Part shown: positions 10,317-20,020 of the stretch, piece after piece
Numbering within the stretch: the stretch's first letter is position 1
Layout: the number at the start of each line of letters is the position of its first letter
Assembly (NCBI GenBank): GCA_003194525.1
Contig: NBIV01000210.1
Coordinates: 1 to 64,000, forward strand
From: Gracilariopsis chorda
Taxonomy: Eukaryota; Rhodophyta; Florideophyceae; Gracilariales; Gracilariaceae
DNA: 64,000 bases
Direction: 5' to 3'
Notes under the pieces: model-generated
Seen by the model: only the letters and a program-made list of their open reading frames with translations
What the model was told of the DNA's origin: nothing
The model's database searches: none
Made by a program: the position numbers and the translations under genes

Positions 10317-11227
10317 TTCGATGATGATGTGCTGTTGTAGTGTAAGTAGCGCTTAACTTCAATACGGAAATTTGCGTCGGCGATGTTTCAACCGATGTAA
10401 CAGAATGAGCAAATCCAAGGGTATTGATAAACGCGCTTTGAAGTAGTGAGCAAGGGTTGCGAGGCGAGAGCGAGTATGTAGATAACGCTTGTAGTTACGA
10501 TGCACGTTGCGAGACACAGTCTGAAGTCGCAGTTGCACAGCCTTTCATCTCGCTCCTTTTATACGGATCTGCAGGATTCTCTCTGCAGTCACTATCACGA
10601 CATCTTTTGCCCAGAAGGGCAGTAATGGAGAGTTAGTAGCCGTTTTGGGATCATAAGCATAGGAGCCTAATTCTTGAAATGCAAGGAGCAGAAACGGTGA
10701 ACTGCTTCGCAAGAGCTCTGCTGGCAGGAAGAGGGTAGTTTGTTTGGAACATCTAAACCTGATTCGCCCTGCAAAGTACAACCTTTGCAAACTATGAGTC
10801 ATAGATAGGATGACATCATGGAATTCCGCGTTGGGTATCATAGATAGAGACATATCAATACGTTTGTAACTCAAGAATTGTTTGCCAATAAAACTCGTTT
10901 ACTTCAGATGAATTTGTCCCAATGAATGTCGTGTCGGTCCGATGCAAAGCTCTCTGCATTACACCCTAACGCGATTCGGTGCTTTTCAACATACCATGAA
11001 AGTTACGCAGTGCTCACGTCTGAAGACCCGGAAACCCTGATAGAGCTCAAGAGGAATGGGTACCAATATGGCATCGTACTGGATATGAAGAAGTGCTCCT
11101 TTGTCTCGCACCAATTCTATCTTGACATGTTTCATGGCTCCAAAGAAAGCACTGGGCGACATACTTCACGCTTTTTCTGACAACAGGGGAAACTGTATGG
11201 TCACTTGTTTTGAACAGAGTTAGTCTT
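10317..11227. other. Intergenic stretch between coiled-coil gene and GH31 gene
   Basis: Contains only short open frames, the largest being 109 codons on the minus strand (10545-10874) and 84 codons on the plus strand (10926-11180). Neither shows a recognisable domain. It probably contains the promoter of the coiled-coil gene and the 3' region of the GH31 gene, as both are on the minus strand. Confidence 0.5.
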
Positions 11228-13240
11228 TCACGAACGCAGATATGTCGGCATTTCGTGGAGGTCAGCGCTGATGTCTCGAAGCCACACCGGTCCTCGCAGT
11301 CGTTCCCCTACAGCCTTGCCTTTCGATAAGTCAACCTTCTTCCAGAAACCTTGTGACAAGAATACATTTCTTTTTCGTTGACCCTTGTTGATGACTGGAG
11401 CTACAATCACGTCGTTGCCGATCAGAAACTGGTCAAAGATCTCATTCGGACCTCGAAGCCACCACATGGGTCTGCATATGGGCACGTAACTGTCCGCAGC
11501 TGTTTGGATACACCCACTGATGTGCTTCCAAAAGAAGCGTTCTCTCCATTTCAAAGCCTCTTGACACAATCGGTCACATTTCTCTCCGAACTGCCAAGGC
11601 GGTATGCTGAACTGCAAGGCTGGCATGGCTACGCTAGCCTGTGCCCATCTAATCATTAGTTCCTCCGTTGGGACTTCGTCACCATACGCATTGCCCCCGA
11701 TATAATCCGGAATGCAGAACGGGTATCCTAGAATCCCTGCAGTAAGCAATGCTGCAAGAACACTCGCAAGCCCATTCTGCAAAGTCCACGTAGAGAACCG
11801 ATCGAATAGACGAAACAAAGTGGGCACACTCTGACAGCCTCGGACTCCGGCCCTCACTTCAGATACTCGTGCTGTAGGCACTACATGTCGAACCCATGCC
11901 CGCGTGTAGTCACAAGGAGATTCGAGTATATCCTGAATCTCTGCGTCTTCCGGCAGGAAACTGGGTTCCCCTGCATCAAACTTAAAGCCATCGACACCAT
12001 ACTCCTCCATCAAAATCCGAAGTCTTCGGGTAAACCACACACGAGCACGCAGGTTCCCAAGGTCGACCGCGGCAACTTTTGTGGGTTGCCACCAGTCAAA
12101 GCTTCCGATTTGCCCATTGCGAGTCTTGACGAAGAACGACTCTGTCTCCGCTGACGTAACAGCTTCAGAATCTAGATCTGCAAATGGAGTTATCCAAAGA
12201 GTTACCAGGAAACCGAGCTCGTGGAGATGATCAATCATACCTTTAGGATCCGGAAACTTGTCGGAGTCGAACTGAAAGTCACCATATTTAGTGCTCCATC
12301 TGTCATCAATTCCCATGACAGAACGCGGGAGGCCTCGCTTCACGATTTCCTCAGCAAAAGCTATGACATCGTCTTGAGTAACGTCTGCTTTGTAGCGAGC
12401 CCATGTACTCCATATGGGGTATTGCAAAGTGTCTGAGTCAGGTTCATCGCGCGGTCCATAGGCCACGCATATGTCATTTAGTCCTTTTTCACAGGCGTCT
12501 CTGAGGCCCCTGCTGCCAGTAAGCGTGAACACCAGGTCAGGGGTTTTAGGTCTGGACTCATCGGATAACCAGGGGTGTTGCACATGTTGCCAATCGTACC
12601 GGACACGACTTTGGAGAGTGATAGTGCCGTCGCCGTTCCCGTCGTCTTTGAAGGGCAAAATATCGCGAGTAAAATTGGCGACTCCAGTCCCCCACCACAA
12701 AGGATCAGGAGACAGTTTGTGTCTCGGAGTACCATTGAAGGCCATATGGAGGCAAGAGCTTCGGTCGTCGACTTGAATTGTTGCACCATGAGAGCTGTAT
12801 AACGTGGGTTCCAGCAAAGTACAAATACCTGTGGGGCCGTTGTCGAACGGATAGAACGGACCGTGTTCAAGTCGAGCGCGGTTCAGCGGCCAGTGCTGAT
12901 ACATTAGATGGCCTAAGCCGTACCAGTTATCCGAGGCAATTGGTATGAGCGCCGTGACTGTGTCAGAACCAGTAAAAGCACGAACGCGAAAAGAAGAGGG
13001 TGGCATCGGAGTTATAGAAAGGCCGGTATCATGTTGCGCAAAATGGTGGGTTTTCGTAGTATCATCGACAGAAAGATAAGGGCGACCTGGAAATGTCAAG
13101 GCAGGTAGCGAGAGTGTAATAGTGACAAGGTGGCGTTCCTTGTAATATAGCGTCAGTGTAGGTGTATCAAACACAAGAGTCACTTGCAGTTTGCATATGC
13201 CATCTGGACTTGGGATAGTGAGTTCTTCCGGAGCCTCCAT
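11228..13240 (-). CDS. GH31 family glycosidase, MYORG-like (670 aa)
   Basis: This is a glycoside hydrolase of family 31, which hydrolyses alpha-linked sugars by a retaining mechanism. An N-terminal beta-rich region (1-260) precedes the TIM barrel. The barrel shows IDDRWSTKYGDFQFD (about 311-325), the nucleophile Asp at about 422 in DGFKFDAGE, and the probable acid/base Asp at about 480 in LFDRFSTW, followed by GYPFCIPDYIGGNAYGDEV. This pattern resembles the MYORG/KIAA1161 branch, which in animals acts on alpha-galactosides, more than classical acid alpha-glucosidases. A C-terminal beta domain follows (FLIGNDVIVAPVI). There is no clear signal peptide from the ATG at 13240, so a cytosolic location, or an unseen upstream exon, is possible. 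In a red alga a role in floridoside or galactan metabolism is conceivable but is inference. Single exon, all key residues present. Confidence 0.9.
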   Translation of the reverse strand: MEAPEELTIPSPDGICKLQVTLVFDTPTLTLYYKERHLVTITLSLPALTFPGRPYLSVDDTTKTHHFAQHDTGLSITPMPPSSFRVRAFTGSDTVTALIPIASDNWYGLGHLMYQHWPLNRARLEHGPFYPFDNGPTGICTLLEPTLYSSHGATIQVDDRSSCLHMAFNGTPRHKLSPDPLWWGTGVANFTRDILPFKDDGNGDGTITLQSRVRYDWQHVQHPWLSDESRPKTPDLVFTLTGSRGLRDACEKGLNDICVAYGPRDEPDSDTLQYPIWSTWARYKADVTQDDVIAFAEEIVKRGLPRSVMGIDDRWSTKYGDFQFDSDKFPDPKGMIDHLHELGFLVTLWITPFADLDSEAVTSAETESFFVKTRNGQIGSFDWWQPTKVAAVDLGNLRARVWFTRRLRILMEEYGVDGFKFDAGEPSFLPEDAEIQDILESPCDYTRAWVRHVVPTARVSEVRAGVRGCQSVPTLFRLFDRFSTWTLQNGLASVLAALLTAGILGYPFCIPDYIGGNAYGDEVPTEELMIRWAQASVAMPALQFSIPPWQFGEKCDRLCQEALKWRERFFWKHISGCIQTAADSYVPICRPMWWLRGPNEIFDQFLIGNDVIVAPVINKGQRKRNVFLSQGFWKKVDLSKGKAVGERLRGPVWLRDISADLHEMPTYLRS

Positions 13241-14187
13241 GATCGCAGCAGTGTGTCGATTGTAAGGAGAGTTGGTCGAGCGAAAAACGAATCAGGGGTG
13301 GACTACATGAGTAGAATACTCAATCGCAAGCAACAGCGCTCCATCGAGGTCAGTAACGTCACCTAAGCTCTCAAGTTGCGGCGATGCCAGGAGTTGCGAA
13401 CCGCTCTGAGAGGTGCTCGGTTTTTGCTTGCGGCAGCCTTCTACGACGGCACCAAGAGTGTAGAAGGCCGAGGAGAGGCATTGTGGAATCTATTGACTCC
13501 GATGCTGTGGACTGAATGGGATCAGCAGAAGACCTGGCCTCGGAACGCCTGCCTCTCAGGGCAATTCACGGAGGACGGAATTTGAAGATTTAAATGATCT
13601 TCGAATTTCATTCATCTCTTTCGGTTGGGTTTGTCCAAACTTTGTCGTGACACCTGAAGATTTTTGTAGGACGAATCAGTGAACTAGATGCCCGTATGTT
13701 TCTCTAATGCAAAGTGGCGTTGCCATCTTGACTTGTGATAGACGTCACTTCCCTTCTGTGGTTGGCTATTTTTGTTCTATTGGAGGCGGCCCAACCAAGG
13801 ACATACGTGAAAGGGAGCAACGCTGACGGTCAAATCGCATAGATATGATGTCATAGAGTTTAGGCGCTGTCACGAACGTACGACCTTGGTTTCGAAGGCT
13901 GATAACCGTACCGATAGCAGAGCACATCCGTGTCGCCCCCGAGCGATGCGAAGCGAATCCATTAACTTCAGGTTAGCCAGTTGAAGGCATCCTTACTTGT
14001 ACTTTCTGTTCTGCTCTATACTGAGACAAGGCCCAAGTTTCGACACTTAAGCCGCAAATTGCTGGTCTCTGCTGGAGGCCTGCGCGCGAGTCCATTTCGC
14101 TACCTCCAATTAGCCACACCGCGGAGTCACACTCCACGTCAAGCCCGGCTGCGTGTGCCCATCTACCTCTGGCTCAAACCTTACATC
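13241..14187. other. Divergent intergenic region between GH31 gene and transporter gene
   Basis: About 950 bp between two genes transcribed away from each other, so it should hold both promoters. The frame of the transporter is open back to 13981 without an ATG. No repeat, RNA gene or clear TATA element stands out. Confidence 0.5.
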
Positions 14188-15348
14188 ATGACAATCACCA
14201 GAACAACCTTGGAAGATGGGCCGTTGGCCACTTCTCCACAGCAACCAATGATTATCGTCACCCCACATGCTCCAAGCAGAAGAAATCACATTATCGGTGT
14301 CATTATTGTTATAATGGTTGCTCTCATATGGACATTCTCGGCGGAGCTAATCCAGCACATCTTTCAGGACGGTAAATCCTTTGATAAACCGTACTTTCTG
14401 ACCTACTTTTCTGTTTCGCTATTCTCCCTTTTGTTGGGAGGATTTGCACGACGTAGCTGGCGCACAACACCCACATGGGACGCCCTTGAGCAAACCGAAC
14501 AACCAATGCAACAGATTTCCGGCTCGGCTGTCATGGAAGGCGAGTATGACCCTGATTTTGATCGACCTTCGAAGATCCATCTACGGCCCCGCGACGTTTT
14601 TCGACTCGGAGCTCAACTCGCTCCTATCTTTTTTATGTCCTCTTGGACCTATAATGTGGGTCTAGACCTCACCTCAGTCGCATCATCCTCTATTATTGCA
14701 TCCCTAACGACACTGTTTACCCTGCTCATCGGCGTTTTTATGGGTTCAGTCAAGTTCACTATGAGCAAATTAATGGCCACTGTACTGTGTACAATAGGAG
14801 TAGCTTTAGTATCACAACAGGACAATACAAACGGGGAACATGCTCGCAGATCTCTTTTTGGTGACTTGCTCAGCATTGCTTCGTCCTTTATATACGGATT
14901 TTACACCGTCATCCTCAACATCAACACCGAACGGTCTTCGTTTTCTGTATCCATGTTGTTGGGATTCCTGGGACTGACCAATTTGATTGCGCTGTGGCCT
15001 GGACTCATCGTGTTCTCTCTGTTTGGTTGGGAAAAGTTTGAACTGCCTCCAGCAAAAGTGATTGCCATGCTTACCGTCAACGGCTTAGTAGGCACTGTGC
15101 TTTCCGATTTTCTATGGGCGAAGAGCGTGGAATTAGCGGGACCTTTACTTGGAACGCTAAGCCTGTCCTTGTCGGTACCTTTTTCCATGGTTGCGGACTA
15201 CTTCATCCGTGATCGAGGGTTTAGCTTCATTTATGTGGTCGGAACTGTTCTTGTAATTTCTGGCTTTCTGTTGATGAACTACGAAATCGCGAGTGAGAGA
15301 GCAGAAGAAAATGCTCAACACGGAACAGAACTAGAAGAGACTGGGTAG
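14188..15348 (+). CDS. SLC35F-type drug/metabolite transporter (386 aa)
   Basis: This is a membrane transporter of the drug/metabolite superfamily with about ten hydrophobic segments. The first begins at IIGVIIVIMVALIWTFSAEL. The segment LDLTSVASSSIIASLTTLFT followed by LLIGVFMGSVKFT is characteristic of the SLC35F5/F3 branch, as is VLSDFLWAKSVELAGPLLGT near the C-terminus. The chosen start is the first ATG (14188); the frame is open further upstream but lacks an ATG, and the protein from 14188 has a normal family length. The C-terminal tail is short and charged. Substrate is unknown: relatives include nucleotide-sugar-like and thiamine transporters. Location is probably an internal membrane or the plasma membrane. 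Divergent from the GH31 gene, which does not by itself imply a functional link. Confidence 0.88.
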   Translation: MTITRTTLEDGPLATSPQQPMIIVTPHAPSRRNHIIGVIIVIMVALIWTFSAELIQHIFQDGKSFDKPYFLTYFSVSLFSLLLGGFARRSWRTTPTWDALEQTEQPMQQISGSAVMEGEYDPDFDRPSKIHLRPRDVFRLGAQLAPIFFMSSWTYNVGLDLTSVASSSIIASLTTLFTLLIGVFMGSVKFTMSKLMATVLCTIGVALVSQQDNTNGEHARRSLFGDLLSIASSFIYGFYTVILNINTERSSFSVSMLLGFLGLTNLIALWPGLIVFSLFGWEKFELPPAKVIAMLTVNGLVGTVLSDFLWAKSVELAGPLLGTLSLSLSVPFSMVADYFIRDRGFSFIYVVGTVLVISGFLLMNYEIASERAEENAQHGTELEETG

Positions 15349-17199
15349 AGCTTCTTGTTGAGATGTTCGAAACAGAAACAAAATTCCCCGAAGCGTTCCG
15401 GCCCGTACAGGACTTGGAACTATTTCCCAAGCTAGAACATAGTCTCCTACTGCAGCGGGCAACGCGGTTTGATCTCTTGCACAACAACAGGCTATTGGTA
15501 CCTCCTGAAGATATGCCGTGAATTTAGGACACAGATTTGCGTTAGATTCTTGGTTTTTGCGTATATGGTCACTTGCTATGCATCCCTCGCTGTGGTACAC
15601 CGCAATCCGGACGTACCGTTACCCTTGTGATGAAGTAACTCTGGCAACTCTGATAAATCTGAGATAGGTCAGACTTGAGAGCAAGGGTAGCGATACAAGA
15701 TGAACTTGAAATGGCAGAATTATGGACCTAACTGGAAGGGTGCATAATGCTTCTCATTTCAGAAACTTTGGAGTTTCTGACATTAGAACACAAAGCTCTG
15801 CTTCTCAACAAGAGCATGCTGTCCCATATTCGTCAATACTGTTTCAAAGGAAATTCGTCGAAAAGGGTGTGATGCAGTTCAATTCAACTCTAGCATTTAT
15901 GTAAATGTGCCCTTTGGGTTCGAGGTTGTGACGGGAAGGAGCGTTAGTATTACAGTTTTCGCTATACCTGTATGTTTGATGGATAATGCGTTGTAACAAT
16001 CAAGGCTGGAAAAGTTCACCCGCTAGCTACCTGGACGTATATCGCATTCCAAGCTTGTGCTCTTGTGTTCTCCAGCGGGAGACATGATTTGTGAAAGTTC
16101 ACGAATCTGTGCTTTTGTTCAGCGCATGCAGCGAAGCTCCCAAGACAAATTCAATCCTTGGCTAACAACATCTGTAAGTAGGGTGATAGCTTTCTGACTG
16201 ATAAGTGTAAAGGAGTGGTATGGCTGTTCATCCCAGCTACAGTAGCTATAGGGATAGGATTGCTACCCTTGGTGTTGACAATATATCAAGTAAGCGTGGA
16301 GCTTCGCAACATGATACAATATCAATTTGGACTTGAGCGCTGGCGTACAGTAAAGGGGGAGCGGTAACTGCAGGGTAGATTGCTAGATAACCCTAGAGAA
16401 ATATGCGTAGACAAGATTTTCTTCAAAAGGACGAGCTTGTGGACGCCGTCACGTGCCCGAGACTGAAAACATTGACAACCATGTGTTTGGTAGTGGCACG
16501 TGGTGCTTTTTGCGCTTGGTAAACCTCTGTTCATGCTTTCTCGAACAAATGGCCGTGAATGCACTCAACGGTGGCTGCTCAACAAGAGCCAACATGATAT
16601 TCGGCTATCGTGGTCTGCAAGACGCCACAGAGAGTTGTGCACCTGTTTGCAGATTGGCAAGTTGTTGTTGCTTTCTTCGAGAAGGAAAGAAATCGTGTCC
16701 ATGCATTGGACGCACTTTTCTCAATTCAACTCGATGTGAACTATCTCTTACCGTTACGTGATAAGGAAGAAAACAGTGAAACCTAAAACACGGCACAAGT
16801 CCAGAAGGGTTACCAGGAGTACCTTAAAGCATTGGTGCACAGTGACAAAGCATCGCGTCTGGAGCGCTGCAATGCTCTGTTCGCCAATGGCAGAACAACC
16901 GGTGCATGGCAGCAGGGCAAGGGTTGTGATTGTGTGATTGTAAAGCACACAGACAGGGTTGTGGAAGAAATCTCATGAGCGTTGTAGGCTGTAATCTCAC
17001 ACGTGAACAGGAGATCAAAACAAAAAAAAAAAAGGGTTGGGACGTTGGAAGGCGGCTCGCCTCTCCCCAAAAGCTGGTCAGCGACAGGCCGTACTCAACA
17101 TCATCCGAAACGACCAAAGCAAAAGAAAAGGTGTAGAAGGAAACCGCAAAACGATCCATCTTCTGTCTTCGACAAGCACCAATTTTGCATAAGTGAGCG
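15349..17199. other. Intergenic stretch without a convincing gene
   Basis: About 1.85 kb with short conflicting open frames on both strands (for example 16453-16761 plus and 16824-17213 minus) and no motif I recognise. An A-rich tract is at about 17018-17033. The last few hundred bases should contain the promoter of the phycobilin lyase gene. Confidence 0.5.
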
Positions 17200-17892
17200 A
17201 TGGCTTTTGTCACTCCCGTTCCCGTGCTACATGACGCACGTATACAGCTTGGTTCGAGGAGGCATGGAACAGCTGGATTAGCTGTGACGAGACAACGCCG
17301 ATCTGCGCGCTTAAATATGGTAGCGGAGACAAGTTCGCCCGTCGCGTTTTCTACTGCGGGAATGACGGTGGAGGAATTTTTCGAAAGATCGAGTGGGTTG
17401 TGGCGGTCGCAACGATCAAGTCACATTTTAGCGTTTGCTCAGTTCGAAGCGATCACAAGTGAAATCTCAATCGAGTCAGTAAGCGTATCCGACGAGCGCA
17501 TAAAAGCATTGGCAGCGCAACACGACGTGCCGCAAGGCGAGATTGCGATAGGCATTCATATGAGGTGGGAGGGCGAATCGGACTGGGACGATGATACTGA
17601 AGGGCCTTTAAGCGGCGAGACTACGCTTGCGGTGACGAAAGGGTCGGAAAAGAGTGGAAAGTTGCTACGGAGTAGTGGGTATGCTGAGAGTATCCCTGCG
17701 GTGGGGGAATGGCATATGACAGATGGGGGCGTTTTTGTGTTGGAGACTTTGTACGAAGCTGCTGCCGCTGAGGAACGCATTTGGTTCGCGACCAAGGACC
17801 TTCGCATACGGGTTTCGCAAATCCGGACGAGCTCCGGGGCTGGAGTTGTTAGCGCATCGATGAGCACGGAGATTCGACGTTTGAAGCTGTGA
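17200..17892 (+). CDS. cpcS: CpcS/CpeS-type phycobilin (chromophore) lyase, plastid-targeted (230 aa)
   Basis: This enzyme attaches phycobilin pigments to cysteines of phycobiliproteins, the light-harvesting proteins of red algal plastids. Residues 1-45 look like a plastid transit peptide: MAFVTPVP carries the N-terminal Phe typical of red algal and glaucophyte transit peptides, followed by an Arg/Ser-rich, acid-poor stretch. The mature part starts near MTVEEFFERSSGLWRSQRSS, the conserved opening of the CpcS/CpeS lipocalin-like fold, and continues with AIGIHMRWEGESDWD and ERIWFATKDLRIR, both typical of the family. Mature length (about 180 aa) fits. The gene is on the nuclear-type sequence, single exon. 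It converges with the small coiled-coil gene at 17972-18481, with 79 nt between stops. This is the strongest evidence that the organism has phycobilisomes. Confidence 0.9.
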   Translation: MAFVTPVPVLHDARIQLGSRRHGTAGLAVTRQRRSARLNMVAETSSPVAFSTAGMTVEEFFERSSGLWRSQRSSHILAFAQFEAITSEISIESVSVSDERIKALAAQHDVPQGEIAIGIHMRWEGESDWDDDTEGPLSGETTLAVTKGSEKSGKLLRSSGYAESIPAVGEWHMTDGGVFVLETLYEAAAAEERIWFATKDLRIRVSQIRTSSGAGVVSASMSTEIRRLKL

Positions 17893-17971
17893 ACATGTGT
17901 TTTAGGTGACAAGATTAAATGTTTGGTTTGTTTTAGTTTGAGTAAATAGAAAGATGGGAGTACAAAGTGCA

Positions 17972-18481
17972 TCACAAGTACAATCCGTGTTGAGGAGTTG
18001 GCGAAGCAGGGGCATCGGCCGGTTGAGCGTTGGTATGAGCGTTATGGACGTGAGGAGCGAAAGAGACAGAGCGCGGTTGAGGTTGATGGCAGGCGCGTTG
18101 CTGAGGCTGTTGTTGGGGCAGGTGATGGTCGCAATGCGGCTGCAAGCGCGCAATGAGACGTCGGATGTGTTGGATATGGGCGTCTCTCCTAACGATGAGG
18201 GCGACGTTTTCACCGATGGCCTGGGTGAGATCATCGTCCAAGTGATGGGGGTCTAGCTGACGCATTTCATCGTTTGAGGCTCGAAGCATGGATACGGTGT
18301 GACGAAGGTGATGCAGCTCGTCGTGCAGCTGGGGCAGGGTCATGTGGGCGTATGAGGTTGCGGCGGACATTGGCGGCGGACGGAGGTTGACGGAGGCCGG
18401 CGGCGGGGTGAAGTAAATGGCCGGAGCTATTTGCTTTTCGGCGCGGCACTCGGCTGGCGAGGGCGGCAGCTGGTGCGACAT
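17972..18481 (-). CDS. Small coiled-coil protein, unrecognised (169 aa)
   Basis: The frame starts at ATG 18481. A Pro-rich N-terminus (about 1-45) leads into an amphipathic helical segment at about 47-115, rich in Leu, His, Arg and Asp (LPQLHDELHHLRHTVSMLRA, then DLTQAIGENVALIVRRD), then a His/Gln/Pro-rich low-complexity tail. The helical segment, with its alternating hydrophobic residues, looks like a genuine conserved coiled coil; the ends look disordered. No signal peptide, membrane helix or catalytic motif. I do not recognise the family. It could be a small subunit of a larger complex. The plus-strand frame over the same DNA (17954-18256) has poorer codon structure and is rejected. Confidence 0.5.
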   Translation of the reverse strand: MSHQLPPSPAECRAEKQIAPAIYFTPPPASVNLRPPPMSAATSYAHMTLPQLHDELHHLRHTVSMLRASNDEMRQLDPHHLDDDLTQAIGENVALIVRRDAHIQHIRRLIARLQPHCDHHLPQQQPQQRACHQPQPRSVSFAPHVHNAHTNAQPADAPASPTPQHGLYL

Positions 18482-18808
18482 GGTAGATAATGCGCTTGAC
18501 GGGGGAAGATGCAGGTGGGGCGGCGGACGACGGTGGCACTTGAAATGGAAGGTGGGGGGTGCAAGACGGTAATTAATTAGCGGGCACGTAGGGTAATTAG
18601 CACGGAGAAGCGAGCGGCGTCAATTGTCAGCATAACCAAAACCACTACTAGAGGCCACAAGTGCGGTGTGAACCATAGCAGTAACTGCTATGACAACGCA
18701 CATATACGCCACATGTACAAAGTTTGTAGTACAAAGCAACAAAGCGCCACGTATCGGTGGCGCGCGCATACAAGCGTGTATGTATCGCAAAAAAAAAAAA
18801 AAAGAATT

Positions 18809-20020
18809 TTACTCGGAAAGTTGTAAAGCATTTCGTCTAGATTCTAGAGTGAGAGATTCCAATCGCAGACGACGCGTTTGGCAGGCGCGATGTGAACGTC
18901 GATAGCCCATTTGGGCCATGCGTTCCGCAACCTGTTTCATGGTTCTACCCTTGACCACTCCCACGTCCTTACTAAGGTGCAGCAGAAGATCATCCTCTTC
19001 CTTGGACCAACGCACACCAGCACGATCTCCAAACGCGCTGCACGAACTGCTCGTGCCGGACGCACGCGCTGCCGGATGCGCGCCAGCCGCAGCAAGCGTA
19101 TCAGCGTTTAGGAAGGGCGTAGCAGCGGCTGTGGGCGCCACTGTGGCGGCCGACGACACAAGCGCGTTAGCTGCAGGTACGCTTGCACTGTGATGCGAGT
19201 GCATTGCAAGCATGTGGTTTGCACCACTGGTAGATTGCGGTAGCACGGCGGCAGCGTGGTCGGCTTGTGCGAGCAGATGAGATTGTGCATTGTCCAGCGA
19301 CGTGTCGTAAACGGAACAAGGCACGTTGCACGCCATGTGGTGAGCAGCGTTGCCGTTTGATGCCAGCTGCGGCGCACTGTGGCTGGGCGCCTCTGCTGCG
19401 GTGGCAGCTGCATTGTTGGGCACGACCGCTTGTTCACCCGGCTGACGCCAGTACGAATGCGCCAGCGGCGCCGAAGTTACGGCCGACGTTTGCACACCGT
19501 GCGCGTAGTACTCCGCCGTGCTCATTGCCAGCTGATTGTCCTGAAGCACCGAGTCGGGAGAAAAGGACGTGTTGCAGTTGTTTCGTAGCGCGGCAGCGGC
19601 AGCGGCGGCGGCGGCTGTGGCGCTGGCTGCGTCGCCGTTGTGCTGTTGTGGCGGCTGGTGAGGCGGCAGCGAGTGCGCGTACATCGTGGTGCACGGCATG
19701 TACGACTGTTGGAGCACTCGCTCGTGGTCCAGGGAGAAGGGGCGCCATGCGTCTGCGCCGGGGTGTGCGTGTCTGGGCGGGGGTGGGGGGGCGAATGGGT
19801 TTGAGAAATAGTGTGGTGGAGGGGAGTTTTGGAGGGCGCTTGATGTGGTGTTGGGCGTGGTAACGGCGGTGACGTTTGTGGTGGCGGTGGTGTTTGTGGT
19901 GGCGGAGCACTCGAGCGGAGGGGGCAGGGGGAGAGCGTTTGTGGGTGTGTTGTTGTTGTTGTTGATGATGTGGGGATGGTGGTGCGACGGGGGGTCATCA
20001 CGGGACGGAGAGGGCGCCAT
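18809..20020 (-). CDS. SANT/Myb-like DNA-binding protein with long low-complexity N-terminus (403 aa)
   Basis: Most of the protein (1-325) is low complexity: runs of His, Asn, Pro, Ala and Ser, including an AATAAAAAAAAALR-type alanine run. Near the C-terminus (about 335-390) a compact domain reads VRWSKEEDDLLLHLSKDVG, then KGRTMKQVAERMAQMGYRR and SHRACQTRRLRLE. This is the W-S-x-EED-x-LL start and helix-turn-helix layout of SANT/Myb-like domains; the third helix with RACQTRRLRL would contact DNA. The domain is single, unlike R2R3 Myb proteins. The start ATG at 20020 is the first in the frame and lies in a GCGCCATGG context. Likely a nuclear transcription regulator; targets unknown. The gene is divergent from the MFS transporter gene across a 941-bp G-run-rich spacer, so shared regulation is possible. 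Confidence 0.72.
   Translation of the reverse strand: MAPSPSRDDPPSHHHPHIINNNNNTPTNALPLPPPLECSATTNTTATTNVTAVTTPNTTSSALQNSPPPHYFSNPFAPPPPPRHAHPGADAWRPFSLDHERVLQQSYMPCTTMYAHSLPPHQPPQQHNGDAASATAAAAAAAAALRNNCNTSFSPDSVLQDNQLAMSTAEYYAHGVQTSAVTSAPLAHSYWRQPGEQAVVPNNAAATAAEAPSHSAPQLASNGNAAHHMACNVPCSVYDTSLDNAQSHLLAQADHAAAVLPQSTSGANHMLAMHSHHSASVPAANALVSSAATVAPTAAATPFLNADTLAAAGAHPAARASGTSSSCSAFGDRAGVRWSKEEDDLLLHLSKDVGVVKGRTMKQVAERMAQMGYRRSHRACQTRRLRLESLTLESRRNALQLSE

Noticed and set aside
13981-14187. N-terminal extension of the SLC35F-type transporter
   Set aside because: The extension lacks an ATG and looks unlike the family; the first ATG at 14188 gives a normal protein.
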